DNA from: Nocardia mexicana NBRC 108244 | GTDB lineage: Bacteria; Actinomycetota; Actinomycetes; Mycobacteriales; Mycobacteriaceae | Length of the DNA stretch: 64,000 nt | Reading direction: 5' to 3' | Assembly (NCBI RefSeq): GCF_001613165.1 | Contig: NZ_BDBV01000001.1 | Span: forward strand, 1-64,000 | Shown: one piece after another, positions 9,464 to 17,646 of the stretch | Layout: every line of letters begins with the position of its first letter | How positions within the stretch are numbered: the first letter of the stretch is position 1 | Made by a program: the position numbers and the translations under genes | Notes under the pieces: model-generated | Database searches by the model: none | What the model was told of the DNA's origin: nothing | The model's input: only the letters and a program-made list of their open reading frames with translations

Positions 9464-9988
9464 AGCGCCGATGGAACGACACGACGACCCCTGGTGGGTA
9501 TCGACATGATGCCTTCTCGAAATTGCTGATGTTTACGTCGACGACTCGTCGTCGAGACCGCCGACCACACCCCCGAGCAATTTTCTGACAGGCTCAGGCT
9601 AGCAATGGCGGATATCCTCGGCAACCGTGAAAATTTTGGTCATCGACGCATCCGGAATCTGAAACGCGTTGAGCCACATGACATATCAATGCCCGAATCG
9701 TCGCTGGTACCACGTCCGGCGACCCGACAACTAGGGGCAGGTTCCGGGCACTGAACGCGTTGCACATCGACACCCGCGGCGAGCGCTCCGTACCGCGAAC
9801 ACGAAATGAGACCTTCGCCACACCTCGCGCCGAGGTCGCGCGGCATTCACCCTCGATCCGCTTCACAGCAAGGCGGGCTACCATGCGCAGTACGCCCCTG
9901 CGAGTGAGCGTTCACAAATCATCCGCGGGGTGCCCCGGACCGCCCGCTCGGAGGCGGCCCGGATCGCAAGCGCAAGAGGGGTTTTCGA
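9464..9988 (+). other. Divergent intergenic region upstream of dpgA
   Basis: This 525-bp stretch separates dpgA (minus) from the DUF574 methyltransferase gene (plus). I see no convincing coding frame. It is slightly richer in A and T than its flanks near 9590-9680 and carries the inverted repeat listed at 9538-9555. The promoter of the dpg operon should lie on its left side, while the right side leads into the methyltransferase gene. Confidence 0.5.
9538..9555. promoter_or_regulatory. Perfect 8-bp-arm inverted repeat upstream of dpgA
   Basis: TCGACGAC and GTCGTCGA are exact reverse complements separated by two bases. The element lies 75 bp upstream of the dpgA start codon and is the only clear dyad seen in this intergenic region. 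It is a candidate operator for a dimeric repressor controlling the eight-gene operon, but no regulator gene is adjacent. Confidence 0.4.
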
Positions 9989-10798
9989 GTGGACAGGCCG
10001 GCATGGGCGCCCGAGGGCGTGGATATGACGCAGGCGAGCCCGGCACGCATGTACGACGCCCTGCTGGGCGGCTCGCACAATTTCGAGGTCGACCGGTTCG
10101 CCGCCGAGGCGGGCAAGAAGCTGGTCCCGGACCTGCCGCGACTGGCCCTGAGCAATCGGGCATTCCTGCGCCGGGCCGTGCGATACCTCGCCGACCAGGG
10201 GATTCGGCAGTTCCTCGACGTCGGATCGGGGATCCCGACCGCCGGTAACGTGCACGAGGTGGCGCAGTCGATCGACCCGCGCATCCGCGTCCTCTACGTC
10301 GATATCGACCCGGTGGCGGTCACCCACGCGCGCACGATCCTGGTGGACAACGAGCACGCCGACGCGATCCAGGCGGATCTGCGCAAACCGGACGAACTGC
10401 TGGCCAAGGCCGCCGATACCGGGCTGATCGACTTCACCGAGCCGGTGGGCCTGCTGCTGGTGGCGGTCCTGCACCTGCTGCAGGACGACGAGCGGCCGGT
10501 GGAGACGGTGGCGGCGCTGCGGGAGGCGGTGCTCCCGGGCAGCTACGTGGCCATCTCCCACCTGACCTCGGCCCAGCGCCCCGAGGACGCCGCCCGCCTC
10601 GGTGACCATTCCGCCAACCAGAGCCACGTCGGCATCCGCTTCCGGGACCGCGACTCGATCACCGCCCTGTTCACCGGCTGGGAGCTGGTCGACCCGGGCG
10701 TGGTGGAACTTCCGCAGTGGCGCCCGGAATCCGAGCGCGACCTGCACGAGTCGCCCGGCCGCTCGCTCGGCCTGGCGGGTGTGGGGTACAGAGTCTGA
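9989..10798 (+). CDS. SAM-dependent methyltransferase, DUF574 family
   Basis: A 269-residue protein of the actinobacterial DUF574 methyltransferase family (Rossmann class I). The family hallmark ARMYDALLGGSHNFEVDR is near the N-terminus, the SAM-binding loop is FLDVGSGIPTAGNVHEV, and the acidic end of the second strand is VLYVDIDPVAVTHAR. The GTG at 9989 is preceded by GAGGGG at a suitable distance. These proteins are abundant in Streptomyces and Nocardia, and their substrates are mostly unknown. It stands apart from the divergent dpg operon, so a role in that pathway is only a possibility. Confidence 0.85.
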   Translation: MDRPAWAPEGVDMTQASPARMYDALLGGSHNFEVDRFAAEAGKKLVPDLPRLALSNRAFLRRAVRYLADQGIRQFLDVGSGIPTAGNVHEVAQSIDPRIRVLYVDIDPVAVTHARTILVDNEHADAIQADLRKPDELLAKAADTGLIDFTEPVGLLLVAVLHLLQDDERPVETVAALREAVLPGSYVAISHLTSAQRPEDAARLGDHSANQSHVGIRFRDRDSITALFTGWELVDPGVVELPQWRPESERDLHESPGRSLGLAGVGYRV

Positions 10799-10831
10799 TC
10801 AGGGGGTATCTCGAGAGGCAGGGGGCTGCTG

Positions 10832-12145
10832 ATGGGTTCGAACAAGGTGGGGCTGCGGTGGGCCGACGCACTCGACGGCGTCGTTGCCCCCACGCTGACG
10901 CGAACCCAGATCGAGGACCTGCTGACCGGCCTGTGTGAACAGCTGCTGGCGGTGCTGCGCGGAACGGAAGATCTCGCGGCGGCGCGCTCCGCGGCGGCGG
11001 CGCTGGTCGCGGCCAACTACCGCGACGACGCCGCGGTCGCGCGGACCGTGCCGATCATCTGCCGCGACATGGTCGAGGAGGTGAGCCCGGAACCCGGCGG
11101 GCCGGACCGCGAGCGGGTGCGCGAGTACGCGATCACCGTGGCCGCCGAGTTCGCGGCCGGATTCACTGCGGCGCTGCGTATTACGGCACTGTCGGAGCAG
11201 GAGTCCACGCTCACGGCCGCGCTGGCGGCCGTCGAGCGGGCGCAGGCGCAGCGACAGCTGTCGGAGGCGCGGTTCGCGGCCATCTTCGCCGGGGCCTCGG
11301 TCGGCATCGGCACCATCGACGTCACCACCGGAACGGTGGTGGACGTCAATGCGGCGATGGCCGAAATGCTCGGCGTCCCAGCCGAACTCATGCCGGGGCG
11401 GTCGGTTGCCGAGATACTGGGCACGGAGAACATAGGTCAGGCCTATGCCCAGTTCGAGCAGCTGCTGACCGGCAATATCGATCGGTTCCGGATCGAGACC
11501 GACCACTCCCGGCCCGACGGCAGCCACACCATCATCGACCTGTCCATGTCGGCCGTGCGGGACGCCGCCGGGCAGGTGCGGTTCCTCATCGGCGTCTGTG
11601 TCGACATCACAGAGCGAAAGGCGCTCGCCGATCGGCTGTGGCACGACGCGCACCACGACAATCTCACCGGTCTCGCCAATCGGGTGCTGTTCTTCGACCG
11701 GCTCGCCCACGCCACCCCGCCGATCGGCCTGTGCTACCTGGACCTGGACGGCTTCAAGGAGGTCAACGACGAGCACGGGCACACCGTCGGCGACCGCGTG
11801 TTGCGTGCCGTGGCCGAGCGCCTGCGCATCGCCGCGGCGCCCGACGGCCTCGCCGCGCGGCTGGGCGGTGACGAGTTCATCGTGCTCACTGAGCGCTGCA
11901 CCGATGCCGACCAGCTGGTCTCCCTGTCCGGCCGCCTGCTCGCCGCGCTCACCGAACCGATCGCCGTCGGCGACCACACGATCTCCGTCGGCGCCTCGGT
12001 GGGCACGGCCCTGGTCACCGAGCGGCCCGAGGCCATCGACGACCTGATGCACACCGTCGACACGGCCATGTACCGCAACAAGGCGGTCCGGCAGCGGCCT
12101 GGGTCGCAGCACACAACCAGATCAGGCAACCGACCGCGGAAGTAA
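10832..12145 (+). CDS. PAS-GGDEF diguanylate cyclase
   Basis: A 437-residue signalling protein with three parts. A helical N-terminal region of about 140 residues is followed by a PAS domain (FAAIFAGASVGIGTIDVTTG to GVCVDITERK, about residues 145-265) and a GGDEF domain (about 270-430). The catalytic GGDEF is intact at residues 345-349 (LGGDEFIVL), so c-di-GMP synthesis is plausible. No RxxD product-inhibition site is visible just before it. No transmembrane segment is present, so the protein is cytosolic. The last codons run into a 49-bp tandem-repeat array, which probably set the present C-terminus (NRPRK). Confidence 0.88.
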   Translation: MGSNKVGLRWADALDGVVAPTLTRTQIEDLLTGLCEQLLAVLRGTEDLAAARSAAAALVAANYRDDAAVARTVPIICRDMVEEVSPEPGGPDRERVREYAITVAAEFAAGFTAALRITALSEQESTLTAALAAVERAQAQRQLSEARFAAIFAGASVGIGTIDVTTGTVVDVNAAMAEMLGVPAELMPGRSVAEILGTENIGQAYAQFEQLLTGNIDRFRIETDHSRPDGSHTIIDLSMSAVRDAAGQVRFLIGVCVDITERKALADRLWHDAHHDNLTGLANRVLFFDRLAHATPPIGLCYLDLDGFKEVNDEHGHTVGDRVLRAVAERLRIAAAPDGLAARLGGDEFIVLTERCTDADQLVSLSGRLLAALTEPIAVGDHTISVGASVGTALVTERPEAIDDLMHTVDTAMYRNKAVRQRPGSQHTTRSGNRPRK

Positions 12146-12480
12146 CCGCAGCCGCGCTACACGACCGAGCCGGAAACACCGGCCAGGCCAAACAACCAAA
12201 ATCGCCCCACGCCACGTGACCGGCCACGCCAACAATCACAGCCGCCCTACACGGCGAGAGCGGGCACGCCAGCCGCGCCAACAACGCAACCGCCCCTACA
12301 CGGCGGGACCGGACACACCGGCCGCGGTAACAACCACAGCCGCACTACGTCGCGGGACCGGACACACCGCCCACGCCAACAACCACAGCCGCACTACGTC
12401 GCGGGACCGGACACACCGCCCGCGGCAACAACCGCAGCCGCGCTACGTGGCGGGAGCGGGCGCGTTGGCCGCGGAAATAT
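12134..12480. repeat. 49-bp tandem-repeat array between convergent genes
   Basis: Units begin at 12134, 12183, 12224, 12273, 12322, 12371, 12420 and 12469. All spacings are 49 bp except the second unit, which is 41 bp and degenerate. The last copy is only a short partial copy. Units at 12322 and 12371 are the most alike, differing only at unit positions 3, 6 and 7. The consensus begins CCGCG(G/C)(C/T)AACAACC and contains CAGCCGC(A/G)CTACG. The array covers the whole gap between the GGDEF gene and the HAD phosphatase gene and overlaps the 3' ends of both. It is contiguous and spacer-free, which makes it a minisatellite-type (VNTR) locus. Confidence 0.9.
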
Positions 12481-13129
12481 AAGCCACTGCCTGGTGTAGG
12501 TCCGGGTATACGCGGTGGGCCAGTTTTCGGGTTTCGGCGGTGGGGGCGACGAGGTCCGGGATCAGCAGGCAGCGCAGGCCCGCGGCGTGGGCCGCGCGCA
12601 GGCCGTTCGGCGAATCCTCCAGGGCCAGTACGTGTTCCGGGTCGGCGCCCAGGGCGGCGATCGCGGTCAGGTACGGGTCGGGGTACGGCTTGCCCCGGGT
12701 CACGTCCTGGCGGGTCACCACGGCGTCGAAGCGGCCCGCGATCCCGGCCACCCGCAGGTGGTGATCGGTGCGCTCCCGGCCCGAGGACGTCGCGATCGCC
12801 CGCGGAATCGCCTGGGAGTCCAGCGCGTCCAGCATCTCGGTCACGCCCGGCTTGACGGTCAGGCGGCCGTCGTCGACGAACCGGCCGAGCGTGGCCTCGT
12901 GCGTGGTGAAGAAATCGTCGACGGGGAATCCGGGACCGTAGGCGGCGACGGCGAGCTCGCGGCAGCGGTCGGCCGGCTGCCCGATCATGCCGCGGCAGAA
13001 TTCCAGCGGCAGGTCGTAGCCGAGCTGCTCACCGGAGCTGATCAGCGATTCGATCGCCAGTCGCTCGGAGTCCAGCAGCAGCCCGTCCATATCGAAAACC
13101 ACCGCGCGAACCGGTCTTTCGGCGCTCAC
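12443..13129 (-). CDS. HAD-family phosphatase (beta-phosphoglucomutase-like)
   Basis: A 228-residue HAD hydrolase of the beta-phosphoglucomutase-like subgroup. Motif I is VVFDMDGLLLDSE with the two aspartates. Motif II is IATSSGRERT, the lysine of motif III is in DVTRGKPYPDPYL, and motif IV is ALEDSPNGLRAAHAAG. The start overlaps the stop of the mannitol dehydrogenase-family gene by 4 bp, so the pair is coupled and a sugar- or polyol-phosphate substrate is likely. The C-terminal codons (NAPAPAT) lie inside the 49-bp repeat array, so the protein end may vary with repeat number. Confidence 0.88.
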   Translation of the reverse strand: MSAERPVRAVVFDMDGLLLDSERLAIESLISSGEQLGYDLPLEFCRGMIGQPADRCRELAVAAYGPGFPVDDFFTTHEATLGRFVDDGRLTVKPGVTEMLDALDSQAIPRAIATSSGRERTDHHLRVAGIAGRFDAVVTRQDVTRGKPYPDPYLTAIAALGADPEHVLALEDSPNGLRAAHAAGLRCLLIPDLVAPTAETRKLAHRVYPDLHQAVAYISAANAPAPAT

Positions 13130-14679
13130 CTCGTTCTCCCTTCGAATTCCGGCAGCAGTCGCCGCCGCACCACCTCCGGCACGCTGTCGCGGCCGAGTTC
13201 CGCCAATGCGTCGCCCACCTCCCGCTGCACCCGCTCCAGGTCCGGCACCGCACCGAAGATATCCGTGCGCGCCAGGAACAGCTCCGCCCGCCGATGCGGG
13301 TCGGCCTCGGCGGCCGGTCCGGCCAGCGCATCGGCGCGGGTATCGATCAGCCGCATGACCGCGTCGTCGGTGCGGGCGACGTCGAACCAGCGTATCCAGG
13401 CCGCGATCAGCAGGACAGCCGCCGGGGTCGGCCGCCGCGCGGCGACATTGTCGCTCATGGCGGCGACCACGCGCGGCAGCAGCTTGTCCGAACCGTTGCG
13501 GCCCACCCGCGTCATATCGTGGCGGATGGCCGGATTGCGGAACCGGCGCACCAATTCGTCGACGGTACTACGCAGTTCGGCACCCGACAGGGCCAGGGTC
13601 GGCGCCTGCTCGCACAGCATGAACTGCCGCGCCAGCGCGGCCAGCGCCGGATCGGCGGCCGCCTGCGCGATCGTCGGATATCCCGCCAGCGCACCGAGAT
13701 AGGCCAGCAGCATGTGAGTTCCGTTGAGCAGCCGCAGCTTTGCCAGCTCGTGATCGGTGACGTCGCCGACGAACTGGGCTCCGGCGGCCTCCCAGTGCGG
13801 GCGCTCGCCGTCGAAATCCTCGATGGTCCAGGTGAGGAACGGCTCGGCCGAGACCGGCGTGCGATCGTCGATGCCGCCCAGCCAATTTCGCGCCACGGCG
13901 GCGTCGGCGGCGGTGCCGGGCTGCACGATCCGGTCGACCACGCTGCACGGGAACCGCACGTTGCGGGCGATCCAGTCGGCCAGCCGATCATCCGTCAGTG
14001 CGGCGAAATCGATGACCGCACTACGCAATTGGTGTCCGTTGGCGGACAGGTTGTCGCAGCTGATCAGCACGGGCGGGATGCCGCCGCGGCGCCTGACCTC
14101 GGCCAGCCCGGCGACCACCATGCCGATCGGCGTCTGCGGCCGCGCGCGGCGGCGCAGGTCTCGCACGACTCGATCGCAGCCGGTGTCCAGACGGCCGGTG
14201 ACCGGGGAGACGCAGTATCCGTCGGTGGTCACGGTGAGCGTCACGACGCGCACGCGGGGATCGGCGATGCGCCGGGCGACGCCGATCGGGTCGCTGGGCG
14301 CGTGCACCGCCTCGGTGATCGTGCCGACCACCTCGGCGCGCACCCGGCCGCCGTCGTTGAGCAGCGTCGTGTACAGGTTGTCCTGCGCGCGCAGCGCCGT
14401 GACGACATCCGGGCGCGACATGGCGACGGACGCGATCCCCCAGCGCGGGTCGCCGGTGGCGGCGATCGCGTGCTGAGTTGCCAGCGCCTGATGGGCGCGG
14501 TGGAACGAGCCGCAACCCAGATGCACGATGCCGGTGGCGAGGCTGCCGAGGGCAAACTTCGGGCGCACCACCCCGGGTGGCAGTTGGGGGAGATTTTCCG
14601 CGGACAACCGGGGAACAATGTCGGGCGCGGAATAGTCGATGTTCGGTTCGGCGAGCGCAGTATTCAGTGGCACACGCAT
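13126..14679 (-). CDS. Mannitol dehydrogenase family (long-chain polyol-specific) oxidoreductase
   Basis: A 517-residue NAD-dependent long-chain polyol dehydrogenase, close to the family length of about 480-500. The N-terminal Rossmann part begins GIVHLGCGSFHRAHQALATQ, and LTVTTDGYC follows. The middle holds PVLISCDNLSANGHQLRSAV. The C-terminal domain has the active-site lysine and asparagine region in ELAKLRLLNGTHMLLAYLG, which is strongly conserved in mannitol and fructuronate dehydrogenases. It should oxidise a polyol such as mannitol, arabinitol or sorbitol to the ketose. The coupled HAD phosphatase downstream suggests a small polyol-use operon, but no transporter is next to it. Confidence 0.9.
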   Translation of the reverse strand: MRVPLNTALAEPNIDYSAPDIVPRLSAENLPQLPPGVVRPKFALGSLATGIVHLGCGSFHRAHQALATQHAIAATGDPRWGIASVAMSRPDVVTALRAQDNLYTTLLNDGGRVRAEVVGTITEAVHAPSDPIGVARRIADPRVRVVTLTVTTDGYCVSPVTGRLDTGCDRVVRDLRRRARPQTPIGMVVAGLAEVRRRGGIPPVLISCDNLSANGHQLRSAVIDFAALTDDRLADWIARNVRFPCSVVDRIVQPGTAADAAVARNWLGGIDDRTPVSAEPFLTWTIEDFDGERPHWEAAGAQFVGDVTDHELAKLRLLNGTHMLLAYLGALAGYPTIAQAAADPALAALARQFMLCEQAPTLALSGAELRSTVDELVRRFRNPAIRHDMTRVGRNGSDKLLPRVVAAMSDNVAARRPTPAAVLLIAAWIRWFDVARTDDAVMRLIDTRADALAGPAAEADPHRRAELFLARTDIFGAVPDLERVQREVGDALAELGRDSVPEVVRRRLLPEFEGRTR

Positions 14680-14955
14680 GCGCGGGCCTCCATGATGTCC
14701 GAAAAAGGGTTTACGTGAAGCGTCGAATCGTCACTGAATCGGTCGCATTTCAAACGCTAGACGGAACCTCGCGGCTTTTCGAGGGCGCAGCAAACTTCAC
14801 CGCTGCGTTTTACATTCCGAACACATATGACGTGCTCCGCAAATATCCCGTAAATTCGCATTTCAGCGTGCGGATCGGCCCGCCGCCGATGCCGACAATA
14901 CGGTCGCGGCGGAGTTGCCCGTGAGCTTGCCCACACCGAGTGCCGACGAAGAGCT
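14680..14955. other. Intergenic stretch, relatively AT-rich
   Basis: The region lies upstream of the mannitol dehydrogenase-family gene and downstream of the broken PaaK-like gene. It is clearly more AT-rich than its surroundings between 14700 and 14870 and should carry the dehydrogenase promoter on the minus strand. A 69-codon open frame on the plus strand (GTG at 14715, stop ending 14924, AAGGG upstream) is present, but its product resembles nothing I know and its codon use is unlike the neighbours. I treat it as unproven. Confidence 0.35.
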
Positions 14956-16349
14956 TTACGACGGCCGGGTGTAACGGTGTTTGACCCCGGCCGGGAAATG
15001 CTCCGGATCCGCATGGTCGAACAGGTCGATGACCGGTCGCTGCCGCTCGTCCGGCACATAGTGCGCGAATTCGCTGTTGCGGCGGTGCAGTTCGGCGTGC
15101 ACGGCGGCGGCAATCCGGTCGGCAAGCTCCGGCGACGGCGCCACCCGAGGCGCCAGCTCGACCTCGACCCGCAGTTCCCTGTCCCGATCGCCGGTCTCCA
15201 CGGCCCGCAGCACGAACTTTCCGGTCACCTCCTCGCAGATGCCGGGTTGCTCCAGGCCGACGGTGATGTTCTCCGGATAGATGTTGGCGCCGTAGAAGGA
15301 CACCGTGAAATGGCTGCGGCCGAACACGTAGACGAACGGCAGGTCGGGTCCCGGCGTGGTGGGGCGGATATCGTTGCGCGCCAGGAAATCCAGCAGCCGC
15401 CGGTGCTCGAGAATCCCGCCTTCGTCGGCAATGTGATAGCGCAGCAACGGAATTCCTCCGTCCCCGGAAACCACCAGCGTGCCGTCGACGGCCTCGAAAT
15501 AGCGCCGGTGCGGGTCGTACTGCACCAGTGTCGGCAACCGGGAGGCACCGAACAGGTCGCGCGCCACGGCCGGGCGCTCCGCCAGCAGCCGCCGGATCTC
15601 CACCGACAGCGGGGTCTCGTTACCCAGCACCCCGGCATCGGCGGTGCCGTACAGGGAGACGATGTCGGTGCCCGGGTCGATATCGCCGGCCCGCCGCGCC
15701 ACCAGCGTGCGCCACGCCTCGCTGAACACCTCCCCCGCCGTCACCAGCTTGATCCGATAGTCGGCCCACGGCACCCCCTCGGCGCGGCCGGTATCGATCA
15801 CGTCCTTGAGAACGGCGGATAGCCCAGCAGCACAACCTGATCGAACAGTGGCGCCAGACCCGGTAGCACGCGCAGGATTTCGCGTTTGTCGTTACCGGGC
15901 GCCACCGCCGTCACGGGGTAGCCGCGCGCCGCCAGTTCGCGCACGCAGCCGAGCGTATACAACCCGCCCACCCAGGTGCCCAGCGTGAAGCAGACCACGG
16001 CCAGGGTGCGGCGCTCCCCGGCCCGGAATCCGTCGCGGAACACCTGCTCGAACCGGTCGGCGACGACGCGCTCGTCGGCGAGGTCGCGCGGCCACGGCGT
16101 CGGCTCCCCCGTCGACCCGGACGACACCGCGATCAGATCGCCGATACGCCCGTCCCGGCACAGCCGCGGGAGCGGGTGACGCCGCAGGTAGCCGGGCTTG
16201 TCGACGAGCGGCACTCGGGCGAAGTCGGCGGGCGTGGTCACGGCCGCCGGGTCGATGCCGTGCTCGGCGAGAAAGTCCCGGTAGGCGGGTACGGTCGCGG
16301 CGGTTCGAGCGAACAGATCCAGCACGGCCTGTTCCGGACTCCGACTCAT
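14956..16349 (-). pseudogene. PaaK/phenylacetate-CoA ligase-like AMP-binding protein, split by a frameshift
   Basis: Two overlapping frames together encode one protein of about 464 residues of the phenylacetate-CoA ligase/F390 synthetase-like family. The upstream frame (16349 to 15798) carries the phosphate-binding loop AVSSGSTGEPTPW and ends ...LLGYPPFSRT-stop. The downstream frame (15801 to 14956) carries IVSLYGTADAGVLGNET and RYHIADEGG. Adding one base at about 15810-15811 restores PPFLKDVIDTGRAEG, joining the frames without loss. The break falls in the middle of the fold, so neither half would work alone. It is either a recent single-base deletion or a sequencing error. The apparent 4-bp overlap of the two frames is a by-product of the shift. 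Confidence 0.85.
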
Positions 16350-16477
16350 GACGTGACCCTACGGCGCACCCGGGGCGCGCACCATCCGTCGCGTCGACCG
16401 AGAATTCTCCAGACACGGCCGAGTCTGATTGCTCACGAATAACTGCCTTGTCTAAAGATCTGGCTATCCTGGGAATC

Positions 16478-16996
16478 GTGAGCTCAGCGACGACACCCAC
16501 CGGCAAGCGAACCATCGGGCTGATCTGGGCGCAGACTCGCGATCGCGTCATCGGGGCGAACGGCACGGTGCCCTGGAACATTCCGGAGGATCTGCAGCAC
16601 TTCCAGGACATCATCACCGGCCACACCGTCATCATGGGACGCCGGACGTGGGATGCGCTGCCCGAACAGGCCCGGACCCACCCGGACCGGCGCACGATCG
16701 TCCTCACCCACGATCCGCAGTGGTTCGCCGAGGGCGCCGAGCGCGCCGGATCGATGGACGAGGCACTGAGCCTGTCCGACCCCGACGAGGTGTGGGTGAT
16801 CGGCGGCGGCGAGACCTTCCGCGAGGCACTGCCCTACGCGACGGTGATCTCGGTGACCGAGGTGAGCACCGACGTCAAGGGCGATGTCTACGCCCCCGAG
16901 ATCTCCGGCGATTTCATCATGGCCTTCACCACCGGCCTCGAAAAGTCCTCCAACGGCAAGGACTACTACGTATTCCGCAGCTACGCCCGCAAGTAG
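16478..16996 (+). CDS. folA: Dihydrofolate reductase
   Basis: A 172-residue DHFR starting at the GTG at 16478. The substrate-pocket motif is IGANGTVPWNIPEDLQHF, followed by HTVIMGRRTWDALPE and the NADPH-binding glycine motif VWVIGGGETFREAL. It reduces dihydrofolate to tetrahydrofolate and is the trimethoprim target. In many actinobacteria dfrA follows thyA, but no thymidylate synthase is adjacent here. The pocket aspartate of Gram-negative enzymes is Glu (PED), as is common in Gram-positive DHFR. A TTG 30 bp upstream is an alternative start but adds residues unlike the family. Confidence 0.93.
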   Translation: MSSATTPTGKRTIGLIWAQTRDRVIGANGTVPWNIPEDLQHFQDIITGHTVIMGRRTWDALPEQARTHPDRRTIVLTHDPQWFAEGAERAGSMDEALSLSDPDEVWVIGGGETFREALPYATVISVTEVSTDVKGDVYAPEISGDFIMAFTTGLEKSSNGKDYYVFRSYARK

Positions 16997-17018
16997 CGGG
17001 CCCACGCGGAGCGCCGCC

Positions 17019-17639
17019 TCAGAGCTGTTTCACGACGGCACCCTGTTCGTCGAGAATCGCGATCGAGGGGGTGCCGTCCATCGCCACCCGCAGCTGTATG
17101 CGCGGCCGACCCTGCGGATCACACAGCGTCAGGCCGGTGCCGTTCTCCGTATCGGCGAAAAGCCGCAGCCCCATGGGGTGTTTCGCCTCTTCCACCGGTG
17201 TCGCCGGATCGCCCATGTGCCGCATGAACAGCGACGCTCCACCCGTCTTGTCCCGCCATTCGGCCTGCAGATGGATGGCGTCGCCGTTGGGATAGTCCAG
17301 CGTGATCGCGGCCCCGTCGGCAGCGGCAATGATGCCGCCCTTCTCATCGCCGTTCTGATCGTTGAACAGCAGATAGGAACCGTCCGGACCGTTCCGTTCC
17401 GCCGCCGGATAGGTCTTGCCGCCGAGAATGATCGGGGGTTTGCTCGTCTCGAGGAGAAAACGCTGTCTACCGCGGCGGTCGATCACCTTGAAGGAGCCCT
17501 CCGCGGTCGATTCCCCGTCGTCTGCCTTGCCGATCTGCGCCGCGGCGATTCCGGCCCCGACACCCGCTACGGCCGCCACGGTGCCGATGGCGATCGAACG
17601 TCTGCCGGTCGTGCCGTGACTTTCCTGCTGATCTTCCAC
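17019..17639 (-). CDS. Exported hypothetical protein with twin-arginine-like leader
   Basis: A protein of about 206 residues of unknown function. The N-terminus reads ESHGTTGRRSIAIGTVAAVA followed by alanine- and glycine-rich hydrophobic residues, which resembles a Tat or N-in membrane anchor. The rest is a soluble domain with short strand-like repeats such as SYLLFNDQNGDEKGGIIA and GLRLFADTENGTGLTLCD. These resemble beta-structured proteins that report small-molecule state, but I do not recognise the family. The start is uncertain between the GTGs at 17639 and 17660. It lies just downstream of the sensor kinase gene on the same strand, so it may belong to that operon. Confidence 0.65.
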   Translation of the reverse strand: MEDQQESHGTTGRRSIAIGTVAAVAGVGAGIAAAQIGKADDGESTAEGSFKVIDRRGRQRFLLETSKPPIILGGKTYPAAERNGPDGSYLLFNDQNGDEKGGIIAAADGAAITLDYPNGDAIHLQAEWRDKTGGASLFMRHMGDPATPVEEAKHPMGLRLFADTENGTGLTLCDPQGRPRIQLRVAMDGTPSIAILDEQGAVVKQL

Positions 17640-17646
17640 CCTTCGA

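Noticed and set aside
11776..11880. An RxxD inhibitory site in the GGDEF protein
   Set aside because: The residues before LGGDEF read PDGLAAR, which has no RxxD at the required distance.
12134..12480. Regular repeats resembling a CRISPR array
   Set aside because: Units are contiguous with a strict 49-bp period and no unique spacers, and no cas gene is in the window; it is a tandem repeat.
12515..14718. Long plus-strand open frames opposite the HAD phosphatase and mannitol dehydrogenase genes
   Set aside because: They are antisense shadows of GC-rich genes with no recognisable domains, whereas the minus-strand frames carry complete family motifs.
14715..14924. A 69-codon plus-strand ORF with AAGGG upstream
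   Set aside because: Codon use is unlike neighbouring genes, the product is unrecognisable and the region is needed as promoter for the divergent dehydrogenase gene.
14956..16349. Two separate overlapping genes coupled by a 4-bp overlap
   Set aside because: The two products are the halves of one enzyme fold and join exactly after a one-base insertion.
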